From NCBI GenBank assembly GCA_017936665.1, contig JAGBFB010000039.1, positions 1 to 60,025 on the forward strand: 60,025 bases of DNA, in the 5' to 3' direction. Numbering within the stretch: the first letter of the stretch is position 1; each line of letters begins with the position of its first letter. The notes under the pieces are model-generated. The model saw only the letters and a list, made by a program, of their open reading frames with translations. It had not been told where the DNA came from and did no database searches. Positions 51,740 through 60,025 of the stretch are shown piece by piece. The stretch comes from Spirochaetaceae bacterium (lineage in GTDB: Bacteria > Spirochaetota > Spirochaetia > Treponematales > Treponemataceae). A program made the translations under genes and the position numbers.

Positions 51740-52757
51740 TATTTAACATAAAAACTATATCATTTACAGTTCTATCTAAAGTTTGTGCATCAACAGATAA
51801 ATTCTTTTTTGCTTTAGGAGCTGCTTTGTAAGACTCTGGCAAAAGAACATTATCAGCAACTGGATACATCCACTGAGTTAAAGGAATTACAGATTGAGCT
51901 TCTTCTGAAATTAAAAAATCGATAAATTCTTTTGCTCCTTCAGGATTTTTACAGCGTTTTACAATTCCAGCACCTTCCACTTGATAAGGATGACCTTCAT
52001 CAAAAATAAGTGCTTTGAATTTATCAGTTTCTCCATATTCAACATGATATGCAGGACTTGTTGTGTAACTAATTACCAAAGGAGCTTCCCCAGAAGTAAA
52101 TAAACCATAACCAGTATCCCAACCTGGAGCCATAGTTAAAATATTTGGTCGTAAAGCATACCAGTAATTTACAGTTGCATCCCCAAATTGTGCTAAAGTC
52201 CAAGCAACAAAGCCAAGTCCAGGAGTTGATGTTCGTGGATCCATAAGAATAATTTTTTTGTTGTAAACTTCTTTTGTTAAGTCCATTAAAGATTTTGGCT
52301 CTGGAACATCAGATTGAGTATTGTAAATAAAAGCAAAATTACTCCAATCAAAAGGAGTTAATGTTCCTTTTTCATCAAAAAGCAAATGTTCTGGAATTTC
52401 TTTTAAGTTATGACTAACATAAGGTTCTAAAATGTTTGAATATTTAGCTTTTTCAAACAGATTGTTATCAATTCCAATCAGAACATCAGCCTTAGGATTA
52501 GCTCTTTCAACAGTTGCCTTTGAAAGCACTTGAGCAGCATCCCCTACTGACTGAAAAATCAAATCATAGTCAGAATGTTCTTCAAACAGCTTTTCTAAAA
52601 CAGGAGCTGGTCCCCATTCAGAAAGAAAAGAGTCGTAAGCATAAACTACAACTTGCTTTTTGCGTAATTCAGTTGCCTCTTTGTTACAGCCAACAAAAGA
52701 AACAACAGCCAAAACTAAAAAAATTGAAAAAAGAAAAGAGATGAGATTTTTGTTCAT
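51729..52757 (-). CDS. thiB: Thiamine-binding lipoprotein
   Basis: 342 residues. The lipobox SFVGC places the lipid on Cys24, so the protein is anchored rather than free as in E. coli. Conserved ThiB/TbpA blocks are VVYAYDSFLSEWGPAPVLEK, DVLIGIDNNLFEKA, TPFDWSNFAFIYNT and SYTTSPAYHVEY. GGAGG, 8 nt before the ATG, is the 3' end of the TPP riboswitch. It captures thiamine for ThiPQ. Confidence 0.93.
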   Translation of the reverse strand: MNKNLISFLFSIFLVLAVVSFVGCNKEATELRKKQVVVYAYDSFLSEWGPAPVLEKLFEEHSDYDLIFQSVGDAAQVLSKATVERANPKADVLIGIDNNLFEKAKYSNILEPYVSHNLKEIPEHLLFDEKGTLTPFDWSNFAFIYNTQSDVPEPKSLMDLTKEVYNKKIILMDPRTSTPGLGFVAWTLAQFGDATVNYWYALRPNILTMAPGWDTGYGLFTSGEAPLVISYTTSPAYHVEYGETDKFKALIFDEGHPYQVEGAGIVKRCKNPEGAKEFIDFLISEEAQSVIPLTQWMYPVADNVLLPESYKAAPKAKKNLSVDAQTLDRTVNDIVFMLNNAE

Positions 52758-52760
52758 CTT

Positions 52761-52892
52761 TACTTCCTCCGCCGGTATTATCCGGATCAGGTTAAACCTT
52801 TATACAAAGGTTCTTTACGGGTATAATCTCAGAAAGAAAGTTTTGGTTGAAAATCAAATTCAAATCAAAAACTTCTTACACCCCGGTAAATA
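52761..52892 (-). ncRNA. TPP riboswitch (THI element)
   Basis: On the minus strand the conserved parts occur in order: ACCGGGGTG, CTGAGA with ACCC, then AACCTGATCCGGATAATACC and GGCGGAGGAAG. The variable P3 arm is long: AAGAAGTTTT pairs with AAAACTTTCTT. P1 can form from TTTAC and GTAAA. The ribosome binding site of thiB lies within the last bases, so control is probably at translation initiation. No terminator hairpin separates it from thiB. Confidence 0.95.
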
Positions 52893-52913
52893 CAAAATTA
52901 AATATGTTTTATA

Positions 52914-53378
52914 TTACTGAAAAATCTGAGTTTTTACAACTTCTGGTAATTTATCATACATACTAGAACTAACATTTGCAGGAACAAGTACATTTGACTC
53001 TCCTTGCTCTAAAGTTATTGTAGTTGTACCAGATGATACATAAACATCTTCCTTTATACAATAATACCAATAATTGTCTTTCTTATAGTATGTAAACAAC
53101 CAAATATCATAAGAACCTGTGTCCCACTCATAAATAAAAGAAGAACCAACAGGTATATTACATTCTCCTACAATTCCAGAAGAATCCTTATAAGTATTAT
53201 CTATCCTATAATATTCTTCACCATCTTTGTACGCAACAATCGCTTTTATCGGATCTGAACCATTATTTACAACTTCTAATTTTCCCTCACTGTCTAAATC
53301 ACCAAAATTGATGTTAAAACATCCTGTTAAAACAAAAACAGATGCAATTATAAAAACTGATAATAAAATCTTTTTCAT
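52914..53378 (-). CDS. Small lipoprotein of unknown function
   Basis: 154 residues with lipobox LTGC (Cys20). The mature part is beta-rich and aromatic (GEEYYRIDNTY, WLFTYYKKDNYWYYC, TTTITLEQGES), which resembles small immunoglobulin-like lipoproteins. It ends 22 bp before the riboswitch, so the thiamine operon promoter must lie in or near its 3' end; TTGTAA-17-TAATAT on the minus strand across the stop is one candidate. Confidence 0.7.
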   Translation of the reverse strand: MKKILLSVFIIASVFVLTGCFNINFGDLDSEGKLEVVNNGSDPIKAIVAYKDGEEYYRIDNTYKDSSGIVGECNIPVGSSFIYEWDTGSYDIWLFTYYKKDNYWYYCIKEDVYVSSGTTTITLEQGESNVLVPANVSSSMYDKLPEVVKTQIFQ

Positions 53379-53464
53379 ATTGGAACCTTCCTAAATAAAA
53401 TATTCAACTACAGATTAAAACACATTTTGTAAAAAAATATGCTACCTAGTACAAAAAAATTTTA

Positions 53465-54382
53465 CTAAATGTCTTTTGCACATGCTCTATATAAAGTTTG
53501 TTCGTCTGCTGAATAAATTATACCTTCTTTGAATTTGTAACGAGTAGAATTTTCAAAATTGATATTTGTAATCTTTGACCAATCAACAAAATCATTGTCA
53601 AAATCAAGTTCGATATCAGAAAGGAAAGTTAATTCTGTTAATTCATCACAACCAAGGAACGCATCCTTACCGATTTTTTCCAAAGTTGAAGGAAATTTAA
53701 TTGATTTAATTGGTAAGCAATCAACAAAACTTTCTTCTACAATTTCTTTTACACCTTCAGGAATAACAAGTTCTTCAGGAATACGTTTTGTGTGACCAGC
53801 CAAGATAGTTTTTTCTGGATTACCATAAATCAAACTGTTAAAAGTATTTATTGGGGTAGAATATTTACCTCTAAGTTTTGCAGGATAAGAAACATCCACT
53901 TTTGAAGTAAAATCTACTGCTCCTAAATCTTCTTGTTGCTCTAAGTGTTCCCAAGTAAAAATTGTCTTTCCGCCGTAACCAATCACTGGCTCTAAAATAT
54001 AGATAGGATTATCACCGTAAACTTCAGGCATTTTACAATTTGTTAAAACTCTAGAAAATTTAAGTTTAGAAATATCAAATTCAGAAGGAAGATCAAATTC
54101 ATAAGACATAACAGCCCCTTCCCCTGATTCATATTCAACAGTAAAATCTGCTAAAGGAACGGCTTTTCCTCGTTTTTCCATCCAAGAATACTCAATATCA
54201 TCTTCAAAAGTCATTTTTTCTGTCACATCATCTATCTTGTATTCATCTATTAACTTTCCATCTTCGTAAACAGAAAAAGAATTTGAATTTAGAACAATTA
54301 ACATAATTTTATCGAATACTTCATCATTCAAAAAATGAGTAGACCTTATCCATCTTCCTGCTATTTTTACACAAATTCTCAT
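53465..54382 (-). CDS. BspA-type leucine-rich-repeat protein
   Basis: 305 residues, AAGGTGA 5 nt before the ATG, no signal peptide. The first 180 residues are an unrecognised beta-rich domain. Residues about 205-290 hold LRR_5 units: LVIPEGVKEIVEESFVDCLP, IKFPSTLEKIGKDAFLGCDE and LTFLSDIELD. Such repeats occur in treponemal and Bacteroides surface proteins, but the absence of a signal peptide points to a cytoplasmic location or an unusual export route. Confidence 0.75.
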   Translation of the reverse strand: MRICVKIAGRWIRSTHFLNDEVFDKIMLIVLNSNSFSVYEDGKLIDEYKIDDVTEKMTFEDDIEYSWMEKRGKAVPLADFTVEYESGEGAVMSYEFDLPSEFDISKLKFSRVLTNCKMPEVYGDNPIYILEPVIGYGGKTIFTWEHLEQQEDLGAVDFTSKVDVSYPAKLRGKYSTPINTFNSLIYGNPEKTILAGHTKRIPEELVIPEGVKEIVEESFVDCLPIKSIKFPSTLEKIGKDAFLGCDELTELTFLSDIELDFDNDFVDWSKITNINFENSTRYKFKEGIIYSADEQTLYRACAKDI

Positions 54383-54463
54383 AAAATCACCTTAAAATAC
54401 AATATATTCTTCAGATATTATACCACGACAGTGAAAAATTTGCTATAAAAAAAATCAAGATTT

Positions 54464-54874
54464 CTACATCTTTTCTTTTACAAAAGTAGCCCAAATTTTG
54501 TCAGCTTTTGCAATATGAGCAAGAATCCAATTTGCAATGTAATCATAGAAAAGCAAAACATCTTCTTGACTTCCCTCTGATAAATTTTTAATTTGTTGTG
54601 TTACTTCTGCAACAAAATTATCATGAGCAATTTTATGCATTGGTGCTCCCTGATAACCATATTTTTTCATAAATTCTTCTTCACTTGTAAAGTGATAAAC
54701 AGTGTAATCTGTAAGATTTTTTAAGATTTTTGACATTGTAATTTTTAAATTTACATCACCTTTTGTTGCTACATCATATAATTCATTAGAAATGCTAATT
54801 AATTTTTTATGTTGTAAGTCAATTTCTGGAATACCTAATTCATAAATTTCATTCCATTCAAATTTAACAGCCAT
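54464..54874 (-). CDS. Bacteriohemerythrin
   Basis: 136 residues. The di-iron ligands are visible in order: His in PEIDLQHKKL (about 22), His and Glu in VYHFTSEEEFM, His pair in PMHKIAHDNF, and His/Asp in LAHIAKADKIW. It binds oxygen reversibly and may deliver or sense it. The chemoreceptor gene on the other strand begins 180 bp away; hemerythrin and aerotaxis are often linked, though here only by proximity. Confidence 0.95.
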   Translation of the reverse strand: MAVKFEWNEIYELGIPEIDLQHKKLISISNELYDVATKGDVNLKITMSKILKNLTDYTVYHFTSEEEFMKKYGYQGAPMHKIAHDNFVAEVTQQIKNLSEGSQEDVLLFYDYIANWILAHIAKADKIWATFVKEKM

Positions 54875-54907
54875 AAATAACCTCTTATAAAATTAAAATC
54901 TAACTTT

Positions 54908-54936
54908 ATGCTACAAATATTTATTTTCTTTGTCAA
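54908..54936 (-). promoter_or_regulatory. Promoter of the bacteriohemerythrin gene
   Basis: TTGACA, 17-nt spacer, TAGCAT on the minus strand, about 34 nt before the ATG. Confidence 0.65.
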
Positions 54937-55054
54937 TAAAATGATATTTTTATAAATTAAATTTTTGGAGATAATTGATATTTCAATTTACAAAATCCCA
55001 AACCTATCATATAATTTAATGTGTCGGAAATATATTTATCTGGGAGAAACAAAA

Positions 55055-56929
55055 ATGAAGAAAAAAAATGAAATTGAAAACCCAATTTTAAAACCTTTTC
55101 CAACTAAGTTAGTTGGATACTTTATGTCAATATATTTGGTTCCTGTTTTTGCTGCAATTTTATTGATGATTTTTTATAAAATAATAAATCCTGCTACAAT
55201 GTTTAAGATTTTTATTCATCCAATTCCATTTATATGTGGAACTATAATTAGCATTGATTTAACTTATATTTACAGAAAATATACAAAAAAAATACTTGCT
55301 TATGACGGAACTCCTGAATCTTTAGAAATTGCAAATAAATCTATCAAACGATTTGAAACAGTTTCTATCATATTTGCAGTATTAGATGCTTTTATTGTTC
55401 CTATTATCATAAAAGTTACAGCAATGATGAAAGGAATTCCTATGGGACCTTTTCCAATCTTCACTTGTTGTGTAGGAACTGTATTTTCTTATTCATTATT
55501 CTTTTACATTTGTTTTATGCAAACACTAGAAGGTTCTTTAACAGAATTACCTTTACTTGAAAAACATAAATCAATGCCTTTTATTGCTAGAAATATTTTT
55601 GTAATGGTCTTTGGAGGAATTGGAGTTATCGCATATTCTTTAACACCAATCTTTGTTTCAGAATTAAATCATTTACCTATTATCAGATTGTTTTGGACAT
55701 ACATTTTGCCTTCTACAATATTTGGTATGATAATGCTGATTCTAGATTCCTTTATGCAAAGTAGAGGTACAGTTCAAAGAATCAGTGATATAAAAAACTT
55801 TTCACACTTAATTGCAGAAAAAGATTATTCTGGTAAAAAACTTAATGTAAGAAGTAGAGATGAATTTGGTCTTCTCGTAAATGATTTAAATGAATTTTAC
55901 ACAGTTACTCAGAATATTTTAAATCAAATAAACGGTGCAACAGAAAAATCTATTGAAAACGCAGAAAAATTATCTGTAAATATGAATGAAACCTCAAATA
56001 CAGTTGGAAAAATTATTACAAACGTAAATTCTGTAAAAGATAAAGTTGAAGCACAATCAATAATTGTAGATAAATCTTATTCAACTATTAACGAAATGAT
56101 TAAGAAAGTTGAAGAATTAAATTCTAGTGTTGAAGTTCAAGTTTCAGGTATTTCAAATTCTTCTGCAGCTGTTGAACAAATGGTAGCAAATATTCGCTCT
56201 GTTACAAAAATTCTTGATAATAACGCTGAAACTGTAGAATCTTTAAGTGTTGAATCAGAAACAGGTAGAACAAAAATCAACGATTCAGCACAGTTGGCAG
56301 AAAATGTTTTGGAACAATCAGCTGGTCTTTTAGAAGCAAGTTCAATTATTCAAAATATCGCTTCTCAAACAAACCTTTTGGCAATGAATGCCGCTATCGA
56401 AGCAGCCCACGCTGGTGAAGCAGGAAAAGGATTTGCCGTAGTTGCTGATGAAATTAGAAAATTAGCTGAGCAATCAAATACCCAAGGAAAAACAATTACA
56501 GGTCACTTAAAGAGCCTTCAAGAAATTATCCATAGAGTTGTAACAAATGTAACTGATGTAAAAAAACAATTTGAAGTTATTTTTGATTTGACAAATTCTG
56601 TAAAACAACAAGAAAATGTTATCAAAAATGCAATGGATGAACAAGCTGAAGGAAGTAGTCAAGTTTTACAATCAATTAGTGAAATCCACAGTTCTACAGA
56701 AATCGTAAAAAATAACACTTCTACCCTACTAGACGGTGGAAAAGAAATTGTATCTGAAATGGGACGCTTAGCAGAAGCTTCTTATGAAATTAGTAATGCA
56801 GTTAGTTTAATTACAGAAGAAAGTAATGCTATTTCAGAAGCTGTTGATAAGGTTTCTAAGGATTCAGAAGAAAATAAAGAAAGTTTAGACCAAGTTCATA
56901 CTAATGTAAGTGTATTCAAGTTGAAATAA
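55055..56929 (+). CDS. Methyl-accepting chemotaxis protein with a six-helix membrane domain
   Basis: 624 residues from the ATG with GGGAG about 7 nt upstream; in-frame codons further back lack a ribosome site. Six hydrophobic segments fill residues about 15-240 with only short loops, so there is no periplasmic sensor domain. A HAMP-like region ([20 protein letters not shown]) leads to the signalling domain, whose hairpin is [20 protein letters not shown]. No CheW-binding pentapeptide tail is obvious. The sensor may read a membrane-linked signal. Confidence 0.9.
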   Translation: MKKKNEIENPILKPFPTKLVGYFMSIYLVPVFAAILLMIFYKIINPATMFKIFIHPIPFICGTIISIDLTYIYRKYTKKILAYDGTPESLEIANKSIKRFETVSIIFAVLDAFIVPIIIKVTAMMKGIPMGPFPIFTCCVGTVFSYSLFFYICFMQTLEGSLTELPLLEKHKSMPFIARNIFVMVFGGIGVIAYSLTPIFVSELNHLPIIRLFWTYILPSTIFGMIMLILDSFMQSRGTVQRISDIKNFSHLIAEKDYSGKKLNVRSRDEFGLLVNDLNEFYTVTQNILNQINGATEKSIENAEKLSVNMNETSNTVGKIITNVNSVKDKVEAQSIIVDKSYSTINEMIKKVEELNSSVEVQVSGISNSSAAVEQMVANIRSVTKILDNNAETVESLSVESETGRTKINDSAQLAENVLEQSAGLLEASSIIQNIASQTNLLAMNAAIEAAHAGEAGKGFAVVADEIRKLAEQSNTQGKTITGHLKSLQEIIHRVVTNVTDVKKQFEVIFDLTNSVKQQENVIKNAMDEQAEGSSQVLQSISEIHSSTEIVKNNTSTLLDGGKEIVSEMGRLAEASYEISNAVSLITEESNAISEAVDKVSKDSEENKESLDQVHTNVSVFKLK

Positions 56930-56949
56930 AAATATTTTTAAAACGAAAA

Positions 56950-56990
56950 AAGGTTTTGTGTGAAAAATTCAAGCACAAAACCTTTTTTTT
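56950..56990. terminator. Bidirectional terminator
   Basis: AAGGTTTTGTG / CACAAAACCTT, an 11-bp perfect stem flanked by A and T runs on both sides, between the convergent chemoreceptor and lipoprotein genes. Confidence 0.88.
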
Positions 56991-57002
56991 AACTAAATTA
57001 TT

Positions 57003-57413
57003 TTAGAAAGGTAATCCATCCAAAATTGAAGAATCATCTTCTACACGAGTCAGATAATAGATAATGCTATATCCATCCGAATCATAAGTTAATTCTAAGG
57101 AATCTCCATCAAAAACAACAGAATAGGTTCCATTATAATAAGGTGAATTTGTTTCAATACTCAAAATAGGCTCATCGTAGTTCCATGAACCTGTAATTGG
57201 CATAGAATCGTCCTTTTCTATCGAAAAATCTCCACTCTTATCAAAACGCCAAGTTTCGTCAGTAGACCTACTTGTTACGGACATCCCATCTGTTCCTGTA
57301 GAATATCTATAACAATTCCATTCAGTATCATCCAATGGATTTTTTCCAAAACCACATCCTAAAAAAACAAAAACAGAAAAAATAAGTAATACATAATAAA
57401 TGATTTTTTTCAT
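57003..57413 (-). CDS. Small lipoprotein of unknown function
   Basis: 136 residues from the ATG 6 nt behind GGAG. The lipobox is FLGC (Cys20). The mature part (DDTEWNCYRYS, TWRFDKSGDFSI, ITGSWNYDEPIL, LELTYDSDG) matches the general pattern of lipocalin-like beta-sheet lipoproteins. A terminator hairpin ends just before the ribosome binding site, leaving no room for a separate promoter, so expression probably depends on read-through from the upstream lipoprotein gene. Confidence 0.72.
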   Translation of the reverse strand: MKKIIYYVLLIFSVFVFLGCGFGKNPLDDTEWNCYRYSTGTDGMSVTSRSTDETWRFDKSGDFSIEKDDSMPITGSWNYDEPILSIETNSPYYNGTYSVVFDGDSLELTYDSDGYSIIYYLTRVEDDSSILDGLPF

Positions 57414-57424
57414 TTTTTTCTCCA

Positions 57425-57466
57425 TAAAAAACAACTACATTATTCTGCAAAAAACAAAATGTAGTT
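57425..57466 (-). terminator. Intergenic terminator or attenuator between two lipoprotein genes
   Basis: AACTACATT / AATGTAGTT, a 9-bp perfect stem, then GTTTTTT on the minus strand, directly before the Shine-Dalgarno of the next gene. Confidence 0.7.
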
Positions 57467-57479
57467 TTATAAATTTTTA

Positions 57480-57959
57480 TTAGAATAGTTTATCAATAAA
57501 AGAATCAGAAGGACCAGATACCTTTACTTCAACACTATCAGTGTTTGATGCAGATGTATTTGGTTGAGAATCTTTATATTTAATAGCAGTACCTGTGGCA
57601 ACATAAGTATATGTATTTTTTGAACCAAAAATAACATCAAAGATACTTGACTTTAAGTTGTCTTTTCTGTCAATTCTTACATTTACAACATCATCAGCAC
57701 CAAGTTCGATTGCTTTTTTCATTAAGTCTGTATATGTAATTCTAGAACCTGTAACACTTCTAGTTAGACTTAAAAAACCAACTTTTACTGTTTCAGTTGA
57801 TTCAAGAGTAATAACATCTACAATTTCAAAGTCTTTTGCAATAGTACCAATATAAGTTGAAGCACCTACTTGATTTGTTGCAAGATCTGTTGTAGAACAA
57901 GAACATACTAGCATCATGATTGCTAATACAACCACAGAAAAACAAATTTGTTTTTTCAT
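57480..57959 (-). CDS. Small lipoprotein with a G-tract promoter
   Basis: 159 residues with lipobox CSCS (Cys21 or Cys19). KKAIELGADDVVNVRIDRKD resembles the YbjQ/DUF4156-type fold of small exported proteins, and the end is Ser/Asp-rich (NTSASNTDSVEVKVSG). AAGGAG lies about 8 nt before the ATG, and the 5' leader can form the stem TGAACTGT / ACAGTTCA. Its promoter carries a G tract in the spacer, as for the 208-residue lipoprotein gene. Function unknown. Confidence 0.75.
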   Translation of the reverse strand: MKKQICFSVVVLAIMMLVCSCSTTDLATNQVGASTYIGTIAKDFEIVDVITLESTETVKVGFLSLTRSVTGSRITYTDLMKKAIELGADDVVNVRIDRKDNLKSSIFDVIFGSKNTYTYVATGTAIKYKDSQPNTSASNTDSVEVKVSGPSDSFIDKLF

Positions 57960-58014
57960 AAATAACTCCTTATGAACTGTCTATAGTTTCTTTTAACAGT
58001 TCAATACTAAAATC

Positions 58015-58042
58015 AGAATACTACAATTCCCCCCCCCGTCAA
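58015..58042 (-). promoter_or_regulatory. Promoter with G tract in the -35/-10 spacer (candidate phase-variable), second copy
   Basis: ACTTGACG followed by a G tract (nine G in all), AATTGTAG, then TATTCT: spacer 16 nt. The core ACTTGACG, G tract and AATT is the same as at 3756-3784. Confidence 0.65.
58029..58037 (-). repeat. 9-G homopolymer tract in promoter
   Basis: Nine C on the plus strand, 70 bp before the start of the 159-residue lipoprotein gene. Confidence 0.85.
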
Positions 58043-58088
58043 GTTGGTATTTATATAATTACTAGAAAAGTAAGAAAAAATCTTACTA

Positions 58089-58117
58089 TTGTAAAAGTAA
58101 AAAAAATCCTGTATATT
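58089..58117 (+). promoter_or_regulatory. Promoter of gpmI
   Basis: TTGTAA, 17-nt spacer, TATATT, about 40 bp before the ATG, which has GAGG upstream. Confidence 0.6.
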
Positions 58118-58156
58118 TGTTGAAGAAAATTGAATTTTTTTTAATGAGGTAAATAT

Positions 58157-59821
58157 ATGGCAGAAGTTAAGGCTTTGGAAAAAAATCCTAATTGGAAGGG
58201 ACGCCGTGGACCAGTTGTTTTGGTTATTATGGACGGTGTTGGTTACGGAAAATATGAAGAAGGCGATGCGGTTCGTGCTTCTAAGATGAAATATTTGGAC
58301 TGGTTTACTGCAAATTGTCCACACACTCAGCTTAAGGCTCACGGAACTGCTGTTGGGCTTCCAAGTGATGATGATATGGGGAACTCTGAAGTTGGTCACA
58401 ATGCTATTGGTTGTGGTCGTGTTTTTGCTCAGGGTGCTAAACTTGTTGGTGAATCTATTTCTAGCGGAAAAATGTTTACTGACGCTACTTGGCAAAAATT
58501 GAGCAAAAATGTTTTGGATAAAAACTCTTGTTTGCATTTTATTGGTCTTGTTTCTGACGGAAATGTTCACTCTCACATTGATCACTTAAAAGCTATGATT
58601 GCTCAGGCTAACAAAGACGGAATTAAAAAACTTCGTGTTCATGCTTTGCTTGATGGTCGTGATGTTGATCCAACTTCTGCTTTGAATTATATTAGCCCAC
58701 TTGAAGAATATTTGGCAGGTTTTGACGGATGCGATTATCGTATTGCTTCTGGTGGTGGTCGTATGTATATGACAATGGACCGCTACAATGCTGATTGGTC
58801 AATGGTTGATCGTGGTTGGAAAGCTCACGTTTTGGGTGAGGGTCGTCAATTTGCAAGTGCTACAGAAGCTATTGAAGTTTACCGTGCTGAAAATGCTGGG
58901 CTTTTGGATCAAGATATGCACGAATTTGTTATTGCAGAAAACGGAAAGGCTGTTGGTACAATTGAAGACGGAGACAGCGTAATTTACTTTAACTTCCGTG
59001 GGGACCGTGCTTTGGAAATGACAGCTGCATTTGAAACTCCAGCTAGTGCAGACTTCCCATATTTTGATAGAAAACGTGTTCCTGCTGTTGAATACGCTGG
59101 AATGATGGAATATGACGGAGATGCTCATGTACCTGCTCAATATTTGGTAAATCCACCAAGCATTGACAGAACAATGGGTGAATATCTTACAAAAACTGGG
59201 GTTCGCATTTTAGCAATTTCTGAAACTCAAAAATACGGACACGTAACATATTTCTTTAATGGAAACAAACAAGGTAAATTCGATGAAAAATTGGAAGATT
59301 ATGTTGAAGTTCCAAGTGATGTAGTTCCTTTTGAACAACGCCCATGGATGAAATGTGCTGAAATTACAGACAAAGTTATCGAAGCAATTAAATCTGGAAA
59401 ATATGACCACATCCGTTTGAACTATCCAAATGGGGACATGGTTGGACACACAGGTGTTTTCAACGCTGTAGTTTGTTCTATGGAAGGAATGGACTTGCAA
59501 CTTGGACGCTTAAAGGCAGCCGTTGAAGAAGCTGGCGGTATCCTTTGTTTAACAGCAGACCACGGAAACTCTGACGACATGTACGAACACGCAAAAGATG
59601 GCAGCGTTAAAAAAGGTGGCGACGGCGAACCAAAAGCAAAAACATCTCACAGCTTAAACCCAGTTCCTGGAATCATCTACGACCCAGAATACAAAGGGGA
59701 ATACGACACAGAAAAATTGAATGAAGGGCTTGGAATTAGTAGCTGGCCATCAACTTTGATGAATTTGATGGGATTTGTTCCACCTGCTGACTATGATAAG
59801 AGTATTATTAATTTGAAGTAG
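58157..59821 (+). CDS. gpmI: Cofactor-independent phosphoglycerate mutase
   Basis: 554 residues. VVLVIMDGVGYG binds the first metal, GNSEVGHNAIG carries the catalytic Ser, SDGNVHSHIDHL and LLDGRDVDPTSA line the substrate site, and CLTADHGNSDDM and KTSHSLNPVP give the late metal ligands. It interconverts 3- and 2-phosphoglycerate. The first 900 bases favour T-ending codons (GCT, GGT, CGT), while the remainder favours A-ending ones like its neighbours. Confidence 0.96.
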   Translation: MAEVKALEKNPNWKGRRGPVVLVIMDGVGYGKYEEGDAVRASKMKYLDWFTANCPHTQLKAHGTAVGLPSDDDMGNSEVGHNAIGCGRVFAQGAKLVGESISSGKMFTDATWQKLSKNVLDKNSCLHFIGLVSDGNVHSHIDHLKAMIAQANKDGIKKLRVHALLDGRDVDPTSALNYISPLEEYLAGFDGCDYRIASGGGRMYMTMDRYNADWSMVDRGWKAHVLGEGRQFASATEAIEVYRAENAGLLDQDMHEFVIAENGKAVGTIEDGDSVIYFNFRGDRALEMTAAFETPASADFPYFDRKRVPAVEYAGMMEYDGDAHVPAQYLVNPPSIDRTMGEYLTKTGVRILAISETQKYGHVTYFFNGNKQGKFDEKLEDYVEVPSDVVPFEQRPWMKCAEITDKVIEAIKSGKYDHIRLNYPNGDMVGHTGVFNAVVCSMEGMDLQLGRLKAAVEEAGGILCLTADHGNSDDMYEHAKDGSVKKGGDGEPKAKTSHSLNPVPGIIYDPEYKGEYDTEKLNEGLGISSWPSTLMNLMGFVPPADYDKSIINLK

Positions 59822-59824
59822 CTT

Positions 59825-59874
59825 CGACTACGCTCAGCTACCGATGACGACTTACGACTACGCTCAGCTACCGA
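59825..59874. repeat. Two direct copies of a 20-bp unit
   Basis: CGACTACGCTCAGCTACCGA occurs twice with a 30-bp period directly behind gpmI. The unit is GC-richer than its surroundings and looks like a dispersed intergenic repeat. Confidence 0.8.
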
Positions 59875-59885
59875 GATTGATGCGG

Positions 59886-60025
59886 TGAACTGCACCCAAT
59901 TTTTTGGACATTTTATGCTATCATATTTGTATATCGAACTTCAATTGGAGTTCGATAACAAAGAACACTTGAATCTCTTTCATAATTAAAATAATGAATA
60001 TAAGATTCAAGTTGTTCTAAAAATG
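59886..60025 (-). mobile_element. End of an IS3-family insertion sequence
   Basis: A terminal inverted-repeat-like sequence starting TGAACTGCACCC and ending TTGGACA marks the outer boundary, 3 bp inside which the transposase stop codon context begins. The element continues past the window, so the other end and target duplication cannot be seen. Confidence 0.75.
59913..60023 (-). CDS. IS3-family transposase, C-terminal end only
   Basis: 36 residues visible. LEQLESYIHYFNYER followed by YRTPIEVRY is the usual C-terminus of IS3-family OrfB (end of the integrase core, with the YxxxYNxxR pattern). The gene runs off the right edge. The stop is 3 bp from the inner side of the inverted repeat, the normal spacing for these elements. 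Confidence 0.75.
   Translation of the reverse strand, partial: FLEQLESYIHYFNYERDSSVLCYRTPIEVRYTNMIA

Noticed and set aside
58013-58585. 190-residue frame antisense to gpmI
   Set aside because: It is a shadow of gpmI and has no family features or ribosome site.

Overview
The window is AT-rich, densely packed spirochaete DNA, most likely from a Treponema of the host-associated or gut type. Pointers are the pyrophosphate-dependent phosphofructokinase, bactofilin, many signal-peptide TPR proteins, lipoproteins with Listeria-Bacteroides (InlB) repeats, BspA-type leucine-rich repeats, an omega subunit of treponemal type, and poly-G tracts in promoters. Species is not assigned.

Layout. 1-5.7 kb is accessory: the 3' part of an Rpn/PD-(D/E)XK transposase-like gene, two InlB-repeat lipoproteins each carrying a 9-G tract, a small cassette-like gene followed by a dyad repeat, then an RRM protein and an M28-type peptidase. 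5.7-12.4 kb holds a DUF368 lipid translocase, pgi, argR, a TPR protein, plsC and a UvrD/PcrA helicase. 12.4-20.3 kb is a long reverse block: truA, a DUF2225 protein, cdaR, cdaA (c-di-AMP synthase), folP, dxs, a 29-residue bS22/mS38-type ribosomal protein, miaA and rpoZ. 20.4-28 kb carries a beta-barrel/Lcl fusion, a SUMF1-like lipoprotein, a protein with a histone-like lysine tail, a YfcE-type phosphoesterase, a TPR protein and pta. 28-35.3 kb has bactofilin-TPR-mtaB, an envelope protein, tRNA-Lys(TTT), an AEC carrier, a sodium/solute symporter, tRNA-Arg(CCT) and a small membrane protein. 35.3-40 kb has murI, a zinc-ribbon protein, a pentapeptide-repeat protein, a metallo-beta-lactamase-fold protein and an HExxH lipoprotein. 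40-49.4 kb has pfp, htrA, uvrB, two more metallo-beta-lactamase-fold proteins, rpmB and a dus gene. 49.4-52.9 kb is a thiamine ABC transporter (ThiBPQ) under a TPP riboswitch. 53-58 kb has small lipoproteins, a BspA-like protein, a hemerythrin and a chemoreceptor. The window closes with gpmI and the end of an IS3-family insertion sequence.

How parts fit together. pgi, pfp and gpmI are glycolytic steps and pta leads to acetate, consistent with a fermentative anaerobe. pgi and pfp share an unusual 17-bp palindromic leader sequence. cdaA/cdaR link c-di-AMP signalling to a housekeeping operon with folP and dxs.

Most interesting signals. (1) Two lipoprotein genes have the same promoter design, TTGACG followed by a G tract that fills the -35/-10 spacer, and a third lipoprotein has a 9-G tract in its coding sequence; together they look like a slippage-based phase-variation set. 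(2) At least six genes have a -10 box 6-7 nt before the ATG and no Shine-Dalgarno, so they look leaderless. (3) Two related approximately 57-bp dyad elements, one directly behind a small cassette-like gene, resemble integron attC sites in form without meeting the strict consensus.
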